From Streptomyces venezuelae (GTDB taxonomy: Bacteria > Actinomycetota > Actinomycetes > Streptomycetales > Streptomycetaceae), in assembly GCF_008642315.1 (NCBI RefSeq), contig NZ_CP029192.1, positions 5,890,001-5,954,000 on the forward strand: a DNA stretch of 64,000 nt. Direction: 5' to 3'. Under the pieces are notes generated by a model. That model searched no databases. It worked only from the letters and a program-made list of their open reading frames with translations, and had not been told where the DNA came from. Positions 41,114-50,179 of the stretch are shown here, piece after piece; position 1 is the first letter of the stretch, and every line of letters begins with the position of its first letter. The position numbers and the translations under genes were made by a program.

Positions 41114-42637
41114 GTGAGTGATCTCCCCCCGCGCGACGACCATGCCGACAACCCCGCCGACGCCGACCCCTTCGACGAGATCGTCGATGCCGAGACGGAC
41201 CGCGACCCCGACCTCGCAGTGATCGAGGCGGGCAGCCGCACCCTGCGCACCCAGGCGGGCCCGCCCGAGAGCGGCGTCCCCGCGCGGCCCACCGACCCGG
41301 AGGTGGACCGGGCGCTGCGCGAGGTGGAGACGGAGCTCGCGGGCCGCTGGGGCGAGACCAAGCTGGAGCCGTCCGTCAGCCGCATCGCCGCGCTGATGGA
41401 CGTCCTGGGCGAGCCCCAGCGGGCGTACCCCTCGATCCACATCACGGGCACGAACGGCAAGACGTCCACGGCCCGCATGATCGAGGCCCTGTTCTCCGCC
41501 TTCGACCTGCGCACGGGGCGGTACACCTCGCCCCACGTCCAGTCGATCACCGAGCGGATCAGCCTGGACGGCGCCCCCATCGAGGCCGAGCGCTTCGTGG
41601 AGGCCTACCAGGACATCAAGCCGTACGTGGAGATGGTCGACTCCCAGCAGGAGTACCGCCTCTCCTTCTTCGAGGTCCTCACCGGCATGGCGTACGCGGC
41701 GTTCGCGGACGCCCCCGTGGACGTGGCGGTCGTCGAGGTCGGCATGGGCGGCAGCTGGGACGCGACGAACGTGATCGACGGCTCGGTCGCCGTCATCACC
41801 CCCATCGACCTCGACCACACCGACCGCCTGGGCAACACGCCGGGCGAGATCGCCACGGAGAAGTCCGGCATCATCAAGCAGGACGCCACAGTGATCATGG
41901 CGCAGCAGCCGGTGGACGCCGCGCAGGTCCTGCTGAAGAAGGCCGTCGAGGTCGACGCGACGGTGGCCCGCGAGGGCCTGGAGTTCGGTGTCGTCTCCCG
42001 CCAGGTGGCGGTCGGCGGCCAGCTCCTGACGCTCCGCGGCCTCGGCGGGGAGTACGAAGAGGTCTTCCTGCCGCTGCACGGCGAGTACCAGGCGCACAAC
42101 GCCGCGGTGGCGCTCGCCGCGGTGGAGGCGTTCTTCGGCATCGGCTCGCAGCACGCGCGCCCGCTGGACATCGACGCGATCCGCAAGGCGTTCGCGACGG
42201 TCTCCTCGCCGGGCAGGCTCGAAGTGGTGCGCCGTTCGCCCACCGTCGTCCTGGACGCCGCGCACAACCCGGCGGGCGCCCGCGCCACCTCCGCCGCGAT
42301 CAGCGAGGTCTTCGACTTCAGCCGGCTCATCGGCGTGGTCGGCGCGAGCGACGACAAGGACGTGAAGGGGCTCCTGGAGGCCTTCGAGCCGATCTTCGCC
42401 GAGGTCGTCGTCACGCAGAACTCCAGCCATCGCGCGATGGACGCGGACACCCTCGCCGGACTCGCCGTGGAGGTCTTCGGCGACGACCGCGTGCAGGTCG
42501 AGCCGCGCCTGGACGACGCGCTGGAGGCGGCGATCACCCTCGCCGAGGAAGAGGGGGAGTACGCGGGCGGCGGCGTCCTCGTCACCGGTTCCGTCATCAC
42601 GGTCGGCGAGGCCCGACTGCTCCTGGGGAGAGGCTGA
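41114..42637 (+). CDS. folC: folylpolyglutamate synthase / dihydrofolate synthase
   Basis: Adds glutamate to dihydropteroate and folate. The 507-residue cytoplasmic enzyme has an N-terminal acidic, poorly ordered extension of about 75 residues, then the Mur-ligase-like ATP loop ITGTNGKTSTARMIEALF near residues 112-130, the FolC block GRYTSPHVQSITERI, EVGMGGSWDATNVID, and C-terminal DAAHNPAGA. GTG start at 41114. It is followed 6 bases later by the DUF4233 gene and then ndk, a layout found in many actinomycetes. Confidence 0.96.
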   Translation: MSDLPPRDDHADNPADADPFDEIVDAETDRDPDLAVIEAGSRTLRTQAGPPESGVPARPTDPEVDRALREVETELAGRWGETKLEPSVSRIAALMDVLGEPQRAYPSIHITGTNGKTSTARMIEALFSAFDLRTGRYTSPHVQSITERISLDGAPIEAERFVEAYQDIKPYVEMVDSQQEYRLSFFEVLTGMAYAAFADAPVDVAVVEVGMGGSWDATNVIDGSVAVITPIDLDHTDRLGNTPGEIATEKSGIIKQDATVIMAQQPVDAAQVLLKKAVEVDATVAREGLEFGVVSRQVAVGGQLLTLRGLGGEYEEVFLPLHGEYQAHNAAVALAAVEAFFGIGSQHARPLDIDAIRKAFATVSSPGRLEVVRRSPTVVLDAAHNPAGARATSAAISEVFDFSRLIGVVGASDDKDVKGLLEAFEPIFAEVVVTQNSSHRAMDADTLAGLAVEVFGDDRVQVEPRLDDALEAAITLAEEEGEYAGGGVLVTGSVITVGEARLLLGRG

Positions 42638-42643
42638 ATTCCT

Positions 42644-43009
42644 GTGCGTACGCTCTGCGCTTCGACGCTGATCGGCGAGTTCTTCGTGATCGGCTTCGCG
42701 GGTCTGGTCGCCATGAAGGACGACGACCTGACCATGGGCACGGTCTGGACGGTCTGCGGCATCGCGATGGCGGTGAGCCTCCTGCTCTGCGGGATGGTCA
42801 CCCGGCCCGGCGGGGTGCAGCTCGGCTGGGCCCTGCAGATCGCGCTGATCGCGAGCGGTTTCGTGGTGCCGGTGATGTTCTTCCTGGGTGCCGTGTTCGC
42901 CGCCATCTGGTGGGCCTCGGTCCACTACGGCCGCAAGATCGACGAGGCGAAGGCCCGCTTCGCGGCCATGGCGGAGGGGCAGCCGGAGGCCGGGGGCAAC
43001 CCGGCGTAG
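42644..43009 (+). CDS. DUF4233 small membrane protein
   Basis: A 121-residue protein with three to four membrane segments (about residues 9-25, 35-50, 58-75 and 78-92) and a charged C-terminal tail. DUF4233 proteins occur next to folC in actinobacteria, which fits its place 6 bases after it. GTG start at 42644, with the GGGGAGAGG of the folC end acting as ribosome site. No enzyme motif is visible and its function is unknown; co-translation with folC is likely. Confidence 0.85.
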   Translation: MRTLCASTLIGEFFVIGFAGLVAMKDDDLTMGTVWTVCGIAMAVSLLLCGMVTRPGGVQLGWALQIALIASGFVVPVMFFLGAVFAAIWWASVHYGRKIDEAKARFAAMAEGQPEAGGNPA

Positions 43010-43080
43010 CCGACCCCGGTATCGTGCGGCCCAATCCCACCCGATCGCAGAGATCGCATGAACACCTCTTGGAGCCGCAC

Positions 43081-43494
43081 ATGAGCCAGCGCACCCTCGT
43101 CCTGCTGAAGCCCGACGCCGTCCGTCGTGGCCTGATCGGCGAGATCATCGGCCGCATCGAGCGCAAGGCGGGCTGGACGATCTCCGCGCTGGAGCTGCGT
43201 TCGCTGGACCAGGAGACCCTGGAGCAGCACTACGGCGAGCACAAGGGCAAGCCCTTCTACGAGCCGCTGGTCGCCTTCATGTCGTCCGGTCCCGTCGTCG
43301 CGCTCGTCGTCGAGGGCGAGCGGGTCATCGAGGGTGTGCGCGCGCTCGCCGGCCCGACCGACCCGATCGCCGCGGCGCCGGGCTCGATCCGCGGCGACTT
43401 CGGCACGATCGTCCGGGAGAACCTGATCCACGCCTCGGACTCGGAGGAGTCCGCGGAGCGCGAGCTCAAGATCTTCTTCCCGGGCGTCGTCTAG
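43081..43494 (+). CDS. ndk: nucleoside diphosphate kinase
   Basis: Transfers phosphate from ATP to other nucleoside diphosphates. The 137-residue protein has LKPDAVRRG near the N terminus, Lys10 and the phosphorylated His117 in NLIHASDS, which is the NDK signature. The ATG at 43081 has GGAG 8 bases upstream. It is the last gene of the folC-DUF4233-ndk run and is followed by a 9-bp repeat and a terminator. Confidence 0.98.
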   Translation: MSQRTLVLLKPDAVRRGLIGEIIGRIERKAGWTISALELRSLDQETLEQHYGEHKGKPFYEPLVAFMSSGPVVALVVEGERVIEGVRALAGPTDPIAAAPGSIRGDFGTIVRENLIHASDSEESAERELKIFFPGVV

Positions 43495-43501
43495 TCCGGC
43501 T

Positions 43502-43528
43502 GGTCCGATCGGTCTGATCGGTCCGATC
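43502..43528. repeat. three 9-bp tandem repeats after ndk
   Basis: GGTCCGATC, GGTCTGATC, GGTCCGATC at 43502-43528, 8 bases after the ndk stop codon. Confidence 0.7.
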
Positions 43529-43582
43529 AACCCGACGCACGATTTTCTGACCGCACGTCAGGACCGCGCTGTTTTCAGCCCC

Positions 43583-43611
43583 GGACGGCCGAACGAATTC
43601 GGCCGTCCTTT
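43583..43611 (+). terminator. intrinsic terminator of ndk
   Basis: An 11-bp perfect stem GGACGGCCGAA/TTCGGCCGTCC with a 4-base loop, followed by TTT, about 90 bases after the ndk stop. Confidence 0.85.
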
Positions 43612-43632
43612 GGCATATGCGCCCCAATTGGG

Positions 43633-43659
43633 GGAACCCGTGCCTCCGATGGCACGTCT
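43633..43659 (+). promoter_or_regulatory. candidate ECF sigma-E promoter of mreB
   Basis: GGAACC at 43633-43638, 16 bases, then CGTCT at 43655-43659. This resembles sigma-E promoters of Streptomyces (AAC at -35, TC at -10), which respond to cell-envelope stress. It lies about 165 bases before the mreB start, just after the ndk terminator. Confidence 0.5.
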
Positions 43660-43821
43660 CCAAGAGCGAGGCGGCCCATCATCTGCTGACAATGGCGAAG
43701 ACCCTAGCGCCGTGTTCGCGCAGCCGAGACTACGATGGAAGCCTCCACTGCCACACAGCACCCACCTCGCCTACCTAAAAAGCCATCACACGCTCCACTA
43801 GGGAAGGCCAGACGCATCCTC

Positions 43822-44853
43822 ATGGGGAACAACATGTCGTTCATCGGCCGTGACATGGCTGTCGACCTCGGGACCGCCAACACGCTGGTGTACGTCAGGG
43901 GTCGGGGGATCGTACTCAACGAGCCGTCCGTCGTCGCGATCAACACCAACACCGGTGGCATTCTCGCGGTCGGCGCAGAAGCGAAGAAGATGATCGGGCG
44001 CACGCCCGGCAACATCGTCGCGGTGCGCCCTCTGAAGGACGGCGTGATCGCCGACTTCGAGATCACCGAGCGGATGCTCCGCTACTTCATCCTGAAGATC
44101 CACAAGCGGCGCTACCTCGCCCGTCCGCGCGTCGTCGTCTGTGTGCCCTCCGGCATCACGGGCGTCGAGCGCCGCGCCGTCATCGAGGCCTCCTCGCAGG
44201 CCGGCGCGCGCCAGGTGCACATCATCGAGGAGCCCATGGCAGCGGCCATCGGCTCCGGCCTCCCGGTCCACGAGGCCACGGGCAACATGGTGGTCGACAT
44301 CGGCGGCGGCACCACCGAGGTGGCGGTCATCAGCCTCGGCGGAATCGTCACGGCACAGTCGATCCGCGTCGCGGGCGACGAGCTGGACAACGCGATCATC
44401 CAGCACATCAAGAAGGAGTACTCCCTCCTCCTCGGCGAGCGCACCGCCGAACAGATCAAGATCACCATCGGTTCGGCGTACGACATGGACGCCGACGAGC
44501 ACACCGAGATCCGCGGCCGGGACCTGGTCTCCGGGCTGCCCAAGACCGTCGTCATCTCCGCCGCCGAGGTCCGCAAGGCCATCGAGGAGCCGGTCAACGC
44601 GATCGTCGACGCGGTCAAGACCACCCTGGACAAGTGCCCGCCCGAGCTGTCGGGTGACGTCATGGACCGCGGCATCGTTCTCACCGGCGGCGGCGCCCTG
44701 CTGCGCGGCCTCGACGAGCGGCTGCGCCGGGAGACCGGCATGCCGATCCACATCGCCGAGGACCCGCTGGACAGCGTGGCGCTCGGCTCCGGAAAGTGTG
44801 TCGAGGAGTTCGAGGCGTTGCAGCAGGTGCTGGACGCCCAGCCGCGCAGATGA
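43822..44853 (+). CDS. mreB: rod-shape and spore-wall protein MreB
   Basis: Actin-like cytoskeletal ATPase that guides spore-wall synthesis in Streptomyces. The 343-residue protein shows phosphate loops [14 protein letters not shown] and [17 protein letters not shown] and the adenosine loop [12 protein letters not shown]. The start is either ATG 43822 ([11 protein letters not shown]) or ATG 43834, which has the better ribosome site GGGGA 5 bases upstream. The N-terminal MSFIGRD segment would be membrane-associated. It heads the mre-pbp2-rodA cluster but a stem-loop at 44867-44906 separates it from mreC. Confidence 0.97.
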   Translation: MGNNMSFIGRDMAVDLGTANTLVYVRGRGIVLNEPSVVAINTNTGGILAVGAEAKKMIGRTPGNIVAVRPLKDGVIADFEITERMLRYFILKIHKRRYLARPRVVVCVPSGITGVERRAVIEASSQAGARQVHIIEEPMAAAIGSGLPVHEATGNMVVDIGGGTTEVAVISLGGIVTAQSIRVAGDELDNAIIQHIKKEYSLLLGERTAEQIKITIGSAYDMDADEHTEIRGRDLVSGLPKTVVISAAEVRKAIEEPVNAIVDAVKTTLDKCPPELSGDVMDRGIVLTGGGALLRGLDERLRRETGMPIHIAEDPLDSVALGSGKCVEEFEALQQVLDAQPRR

Positions 44854-44866
44854 TCTGACGCGCGAA

Positions 44867-44906
44867 GATCCGCCGTACGAGTGCCTGCCGACTCGTGCGG
44901 CGGATC
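44867..44906 (+). terminator. stem-loop between mreB and mreC
   Basis: Arms 44867-44882 and 44891-44906 pair over 16 positions with one mismatch, 14 bases after the mreB stop. It is a likely terminator that makes mreB partly monocistronic, leaving about 110 bases for a separate mreC promoter. Confidence 0.75.
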
Positions 44907-45016
44907 GTTGATATAGAGGCAAGACACGCAATTCCCCTAGGGCACGACAATTCCCCAGAACCCCGTGGAACCCGCAGTTCCCACGGAATCCGATTGAGGA
45001 AGGCACGCCGCCGCAC

Positions 45017-45970
45017 GTGAGGGACACACGAGAGAGCCGGCTGCTCCTGGTGCTGCTGGTAGCCATCGCGTTCGCTTTGATCACGGTGGACATCCGCGGC
45101 GGCGAGGACTCACCGGTCGACGGTGCCCGCCAGGCCGCCGCCACCGTCTTCGGTCCGGTCGAGGAGGGCATGTCCTCCGCCGTCGACCCGATCGGCAACG
45201 CCATCGGCGCGGTGCGCGACTCCGGTGAACGCCACAACCGCATCGCCGAACTGGAGCGCCAGAACGCCGCGCTGAAAGCCAGACTCGGCAGCGACGACCG
45301 CAACCGCAGCCGCGTACGCCAGCTCGACAGCATGCTGAAGACGGCGGGAGCCGGGCAGTACGGCATCAAGGGCGCCGAGGTCATCGGCATAGGAGCCGCT
45401 CAGGGCTTCTCCTGGACCGTCACCATCGACGCGGGGGCAGGCGACGGCATCAAGCGCGACATGACCGTCCTGAACGGCGACGGCCTGGTCGGCCGCGTCA
45501 CCACGGTCGGCCCCAACACCTCGACCGTTCTGCTCGCCAACGACCCCGACTTCACCGTCGGCACGCGCATGGAGAAGACCGACGAGCTCGGCTTCGCCAC
45601 CGGACAGGGCGACCGTCCGCTCTCCGTCCAGCTGCTCAACGGCAAGGCCGAGGTGAAGAAGGGCGACCGTCTCGTCACCTTCGGCTCGCGCAAGGACAAG
45701 CCGTTCGTGCCGGGCGTACCGGTCGGCGAGATCGTCCGCGTCGACCCGTCGGGCGGCGACCTCACCCGCAACGTCTACGTGAAGCCGTACGTCGGGTTCA
45801 CCAAGCTCGACATCGTCGGCGTCGTGGTGGAGGCACCCCGTGAGGACCCGCGCGACACGGTCCTGCCGAAGAAGCCCGAAAAGCCCAAGCCGACCCCGAC
45901 GGTGACCGTCACGGCGACCCCGTCGGGCCGACCGGTGGACGGCGCCGACGCCGGCAACGACGAGCAGTAG
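45017..45970 (+). CDS. mreC: rod-shape-determining protein MreC
   Basis: A 317-residue bitopic membrane protein that organises elongation-type wall synthesis outside the membrane. It has one membrane segment (about residues 7-25), a coiled coil from about 72 to 110, a beta-rich outer domain to about 275 and a Pro/Thr-rich, Lys-rich tail. The GTG start at 45017 has GAGGAAGG about 10 bases upstream. It is followed by mreD with 12 bases between, so the two are in one operon. Confidence 0.95.
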   Translation: MRDTRESRLLLVLLVAIAFALITVDIRGGEDSPVDGARQAAATVFGPVEEGMSSAVDPIGNAIGAVRDSGERHNRIAELERQNAALKARLGSDDRNRSRVRQLDSMLKTAGAGQYGIKGAEVIGIGAAQGFSWTVTIDAGAGDGIKRDMTVLNGDGLVGRVTTVGPNTSTVLLANDPDFTVGTRMEKTDELGFATGQGDRPLSVQLLNGKAEVKKGDRLVTFGSRKDKPFVPGVPVGEIVRVDPSGGDLTRNVYVKPYVGFTKLDIVGVVVEAPREDPRDTVLPKKPEKPKPTPTVTVTATPSGRPVDGADAGNDEQ

Positions 45971-45982
45971 GAGACCGGACCC

Positions 45983-46654
45983 ATGCGCTTCAACCGAATC
46001 CTGCTGTCCGCCACCCTCGTCGTCGTCGCCCTGGTCGTCCAGGTCAGCGTCCTGGCGCGGCTCCAGCTGCCGGGCGCGGTCCCTGACCTCGTCCTGCTCA
46101 CCGTCCTCGGCCTCGCCCTGGTCTACGGCCACGTCGGCGGCGCCCTCGTCGGTTTCGGCGCGGGCCTCCTCGCCGACCTGGCGCCGCCCGCCGACCACGC
46201 CGCGGGCCGGTACGCGCTGGTGCTCTGCGTCATCGGCTACCTCGCGGGCCTCGCCAAGCCCGACGGCGGCCGGCTCCGCTCCGCCACCGGACCGCTCGTC
46301 GTGGTCGTCAGCGCCGCCATCGGATCGACGCTGCTGTACGCGGGCGTCGGCTCCCTCGTCGGCGACACCGCCGCCCGCCATGTGGGCCTGGTCGGGCTGC
46401 TGTTCACCGCCGCGCTCTACGACCTGCTGCTCGCCCCGTTCACCGTGCCGCTGATCATCGCGCTGGCCCGGCGCGCCGACAACGACCCGCTGGGGGAGAA
46501 CTCGCCGGCCAACAAGGCCGCAGACGTCTCCTCCGGCTGGCTCTCGTCCGGCACCGGGCTGCGCATCGGCAACCAGCGCGGCGGCCTGCGGGCGAAGGCG
46601 GCCAAGGCCCGCGTGGCCCGCGCCGGACGCATCAAGGGGGTCAAGCGCCTGTGA
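45983..46654 (+). CDS. mreD: rod-shape-determining protein MreD
   Basis: A 223-residue protein with about five to six membrane segments and a basic C-terminal tail of about 55 residues ending GRIKGVKRL. It anchors MreC in the wall-synthesis complex. The start ATG at 45983 has AGGAG 10 bases upstream. Its last bases overlap a possible 27-codon gene (GTGA at 46651-46654). Confidence 0.93.
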   Translation: MRFNRILLSATLVVVALVVQVSVLARLQLPGAVPDLVLLTVLGLALVYGHVGGALVGFGAGLLADLAPPADHAAGRYALVLCVIGYLAGLAKPDGGRLRSATGPLVVVVSAAIGSTLLYAGVGSLVGDTAARHVGLVGLLFTAALYDLLLAPFTVPLIIALARRADNDPLGENSPANKAADVSSGWLSSGTGLRIGNQRGGLRAKAAKARVARAGRIKGVKRL

Positions 46655-46734
46655 GTGCCACTCGGCCGGCCCCGCACGCGGCGGCGCCGGCGCACAGCCT
46701 GGGCGTGTACACGTACTACCCGTACGCACACTGA
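46651..46734 (+). CDS. possible 27-residue protein between mreD and pbp2
   Basis: An open frame of 27 codons. Its GTG overlaps the mreD stop by GTGA, AAGGGGG lies about 10 bases upstream (in mreD), and it stops 15 bases before the pbp2 GTG, with the pbp2 ribosome site just behind it. The C terminus is GVYTYYPYAH, rich in Tyr. Placement and spacing look like a coupled gene, but the codons are too few to judge and the middle is Ala/Pro-rich. It needs conservation or ribosome data. Confidence 0.35.
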   Translation: MSATRPAPHAAAPAHSLGVYTYYPYAH

Positions 46735-46749
46735 GAGGGGGAGGCACCA

Positions 46750-48924
46750 GTGACCAACATCCCCGAGACCGGACGGACCCCACGCGTCCAGATCCGCCTC
46801 GTCATCATCCAGATCCTCGTCGTCTCCCTCCTGCTCACCCTCGGCGGCCGCCTCTGGTACCTCCAGGTCCGCAACGGCGACGAGTACGCCGAGGAGGCCT
46901 CGGGCAACCACGTCCAGCAGGTCGTCCAGCCCGCCGTGCGCGGCTCGATCCTGGACGCCCGCGGCGTGCCCATCGCCGACAACGAGACACGCCTCGTCGT
47001 CTCCGCGTCCCGCACCGACCTGATGAAGATGAAGGACGACGGCAAGGCGGTCCTCACCAAGCTCGCCGACGTCCTCGACATGAAGCCCGAAGAGGTCGAG
47101 GGCAAGGTCCGCCTCTGCGACGCCAAGACGCCGCAGCCCTGCTGGAACGGCTCGCCCTACCAGCCCATCCCGATCACCGACGAGGCGACGCCCAAGCAGG
47201 CCCTGCAGATCCGCGAGCGCTCCGAGGACTTCCCCGGCATCACCGCCGAACCCACGGCCGTCCGGCGGTACGCCGCCCCCGGCAAGTCCAACACCGCCCA
47301 GGTCCTCGGCTACCTCTCGCCCGTCACGGACGACGAGATCAAGAAGGCCGAGAACACCGACTCGCCGTTCCTCCGCTCGGACATGGTGGGCCGCTCCGGC
47401 CTGGAGCGCACGTACGACAAGCAGCTGCGCGGCAAGGCCGGCGTGACCCGCTACGAAGTGGACAACCTCGGCCGCGTCATCGGCGAGGCCGACGCGGACG
47501 ACGCGCGGCCCGGGGCGAACGTCGTCACCAGCATCGACGCGCGCGTGCAGGCCGTCTCCGAGTACTGGCTGAACGACGCGATGAAGAAGGCCCGCCAGGA
47601 GTTCGACAAGAACACCAACGAAAACTACAAGGCGGACGCGGGCGCCGTCGTCGTCATGGAGAACAAGACGGGACGCATCGTCTCCATGGCCTCCAACCCG
47701 TCGTACGACCCGAACGCCTGGGTCGGCGGCATCTCCGGCAAGGACTACGCGCGGCTCACCGGCAAGAAGTCCAACTACCCGCTGCTGAACCGCGCCATCC
47801 AGGGCCAGGCCGCCCCCGGCTCCATCTTCAAGGTCATCCCCACGACCGCGGCGGTCAACGCGGGCTACGACTTCAACGACCGCTACCCGTGCCCCAGCTC
47901 GTACTCCATCGGCGGCCAGACCTTCAAGAACTACGAGTCCAAGGGCCACGGCTCCATCACCCTCGGCCAGGCCCTCGAGGTCTCCTGCGACACCGTCTTC
48001 TACAAGCTGTCGCACGACCAGTGGCGCAAGGACGGCGGCAACAAGCCGGTCAAGGACCCCAAGGACTGGTTCTACAAGACCGCCCACCAGTTCGGCCTCG
48101 GCAAGGAGACCGGCATCGACCTCCCCAACGAGGTCACAGGACGCGTCCCCGACCGCCAGTGGAAGAAGGACTACTGGAAGGCCAACAAGGACGCCTGGTG
48201 CAAGCAGGGCAAGAAGAGCGGCGGCGACTACGCCGAACGCATCGCCTACGAGAACTGCCTCGAAGGCATGAAGATGCGCGCCGGTGACTCCGTCAACTAC
48301 TCCATCGGCCAGGGCGACACCCTCGTGACGCCCATACAGATGGCCACGATCTACTCCGCCATCGCCAACGGCGGCACCCTGTACGACCCCACCGTCGGCA
48401 AGGCGATCGTCAGCGCCGACGGCCGGCAGGTCGAGGAGATCGCGCCCAAGTCGCACGGCAAGCTGCCCTTCGACGCCAAGACGCACAAGGACATAGACGG
48501 TGCCCTCGCCGACGTCGCCACGCGCGGCACGGCGGCCTGGCGGTTCCAGGGATGGCCGCAGGACAAGATCCCGATGCACGCCAAGACCGGTACCGCGGAG
48601 GTCTACGGCAAGCAGACCACCTCGTGGTTCGCGACGTACACCAAGGACTACACGATCGTCATGACGATCTCCCAGGGCGGTACGGGCTCCGGAGCGTCGG
48701 GCCCCGCCGTCCGCCAGATCTACAACGCGATCTACGGCCTGGACGACGAGGGCAAGCAGGACGCGAAGAAGGCCCTCCTGCCCGAGCCGCAGAAGAACCT
48801 GCCGAAGATCAAGCCCGACGGCTCCATCGCCTCCCCGAAGATCAAGCCGTACAAGCCCGCGGCCCCCAAGCCGCCGACCGAGCAGCAACTGGCCGGCCCG
48901 CCGGCCGAGTGGAGGCGCGACTGA
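46750..48924 (+). CDS. pbp2: penicillin-binding protein 2, class B transpeptidase
   Basis: Cross-links peptidoglycan as partner of RodA. The 724-residue protein has one N-terminal membrane segment (about residues 16-36), a PBP dimerisation domain and a transpeptidase domain with S358-x-x-K361 (PGSIFK), S412-C-D414 and K612-T-G. An insert with Cys residues (CDAKTPQPC, about 120-130) lies in the N-terminal part. The Pro/Lys-rich tail of about 60 residues is probably disordered. GTG start at 46750 after GGGGGAGG. The stop overlaps the rodA start (TGATG at 48922-48926). Confidence 0.96.
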   Translation: MTNIPETGRTPRVQIRLVIIQILVVSLLLTLGGRLWYLQVRNGDEYAEEASGNHVQQVVQPAVRGSILDARGVPIADNETRLVVSASRTDLMKMKDDGKAVLTKLADVLDMKPEEVEGKVRLCDAKTPQPCWNGSPYQPIPITDEATPKQALQIRERSEDFPGITAEPTAVRRYAAPGKSNTAQVLGYLSPVTDDEIKKAENTDSPFLRSDMVGRSGLERTYDKQLRGKAGVTRYEVDNLGRVIGEADADDARPGANVVTSIDARVQAVSEYWLNDAMKKARQEFDKNTNENYKADAGAVVVMENKTGRIVSMASNPSYDPNAWVGGISGKDYARLTGKKSNYPLLNRAIQGQAAPGSIFKVIPTTAAVNAGYDFNDRYPCPSSYSIGGQTFKNYESKGHGSITLGQALEVSCDTVFYKLSHDQWRKDGGNKPVKDPKDWFYKTAHQFGLGKETGIDLPNEVTGRVPDRQWKKDYWKANKDAWCKQGKKSGGDYAERIAYENCLEGMKMRAGDSVNYSIGQGDTLVTPIQMATIYSAIANGGTLYDPTVGKAIVSADGRQVEEIAPKSHGKLPFDAKTHKDIDGALADVATRGTAAWRFQGWPQDKIPMHAKTGTAEVYGKQTTSWFATYTKDYTIVMTISQGGTGSGASGPAVRQIYNAIYGLDDEGKQDAKKALLPEPQKNLPKIKPDGSIASPKIKPYKPAAPKPPTEQQLAGPPAEWRRD

Positions 48925-50120
48925 TGACCGGCAGCGGCTTCTCCGTCTCCGGGTACGGCCCGGAGCGCTCCGGGGTGTCGCGGCTCATGGCCCGCGACTC
49001 GATAGTGCGCCGGCTCGACTGGCCCATGCTGATCGCCGCGATCGCGCTCTCCGGGATCGGCACCGCGCTCGTCTACTCGGCGACCCGCAACCGCACCGAG
49101 CTCGTCGGCGACGACCCGTACTCCTTCGCGCTCAAGCACGTCCTGAACACCGGCATCGGCTTCGCCCTGATGATCGGCACCGTCTGGCTGGGTCACCGCA
49201 CCCTGCGCACGGCCGTGCCGATCCTCTACGGCATCTCCGTCTTCCTGGTCCTGCTCGTCCTCACCCCGCTCGGCGCGACGATCAACGGCGCGCACGCGTG
49301 GATCGTGCTCGGCGGCGGCTTCTCGCTCCAGCCCTCCGAGTTCGTGAAGATCACGATCATCCTGGGCATGGCGATGCTGCTCGCCGCCCGCGTCGACGCG
49401 GGCGACCGCGACCACCCCGACCACCGCACCGTCCTCCAGGCCCTCGGCCTGGCCGCCGTCCCGATAATGATCGTCCTGCTCATGCCCGACCTCGGCTCGG
49501 TCATGGTGATGGCGATGATCGTGCTCGGCGTGCTGCTCGCCTCCGGCGCCTCCAACCGCTGGGTGTTCGGGCTGCTCGGCACGGGCGTCGCCGGTGGCGT
49601 CGCCATATGGCAGCTCGGCGTCCTCGACGACTACCAGATCGCGCGCTTCGCGGCCTTCGCCAACCCCGCCCTCGACCCGGCGGGCGTCGGCTACAACACC
49701 AACCAGGCGCGCATCGCGATCGGTTCGGGCGGCCTGACCGGCACCGGCCTCTTCAAGGGCTCGCAGACCACCGGACAGTTCGTCCCCGAGCAGCAGACCG
49801 ACTTCGTCTTCACCGTGGCCGGCGAGGAGCTCGGGTTCGTGGGCGCGGGCGCCATCCTGGTCCTGCTCGGCGTCGTCCTGTGGCGCGCCTGCCGCATCGC
49901 CCGCGAGACCACCGAGCTCTACGGCACGATCGTCGCCGCCGGAATCATCGCCTGGTTCGCCTTCCAGTCCTTCGAGAACATCGGGATGACCCTCGGCATC
50001 ATGCCGGTCGCGGGCCTTCCGCTGCCCTTCGTCTCGTACGGAGGATCATCGATGTTCGCGGTCTGGGTGGCGGTCGGGCTGCTCCAGTCGATCAAGGTGC
50101 AACGGCCGATGTCGGCCTAG
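48924..50120 (+). CDS. rodA: RodA/FtsW/SpoVE (SEDS) peptidoglycan polymerase
   Basis: A 398-residue multi-pass SEDS glycosyltransferase with ten membrane segments that polymerises lipid II next to PBP2. The SEDS signatures are visible: WIVLGGGFSLQPSEFVKI near residues 125-145, GLTGTGLFKGSQT, PEQQTDFVFTVAGEELGF and the C-terminal LPLPFVSYGGSSM. In S. coelicolor the equivalent gene is called sfr. The ATG overlaps the pbp2 stop by TGATG, so the pair is translated together. It closes the mre cluster; no terminator was seen before the CYTH-CHAD gene. Confidence 0.96.
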   Translation: MTGSGFSVSGYGPERSGVSRLMARDSIVRRLDWPMLIAAIALSGIGTALVYSATRNRTELVGDDPYSFALKHVLNTGIGFALMIGTVWLGHRTLRTAVPILYGISVFLVLLVLTPLGATINGAHAWIVLGGGFSLQPSEFVKITIILGMAMLLAARVDAGDRDHPDHRTVLQALGLAAVPIMIVLLMPDLGSVMVMAMIVLGVLLASGASNRWVFGLLGTGVAGGVAIWQLGVLDDYQIARFAAFANPALDPAGVGYNTNQARIAIGSGGLTGTGLFKGSQTTGQFVPEQQTDFVFTVAGEELGFVGAGAILVLLGVVLWRACRIARETTELYGTIVAAGIIAWFAFQSFENIGMTLGIMPVAGLPLPFVSYGGSSMFAVWVAVGLLQSIKVQRPMSA

Positions 50121-50167
50121 TCGACGCCGGTGGCGCCGCAGCCATGTTTGCCTTCCGATTTCGCGTC

Positions 50168-50173
50168 TAGATT
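50168..50173 (+). promoter_or_regulatory. -10 element of a probable leaderless CYTH-CHAD transcript
   Basis: TAGATT ends 6 bases before the ATG at 50180; no ribosome site is present. No convincing -35 was found. Confidence 0.5.
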
Positions 50174-50179
50174 CAACTC

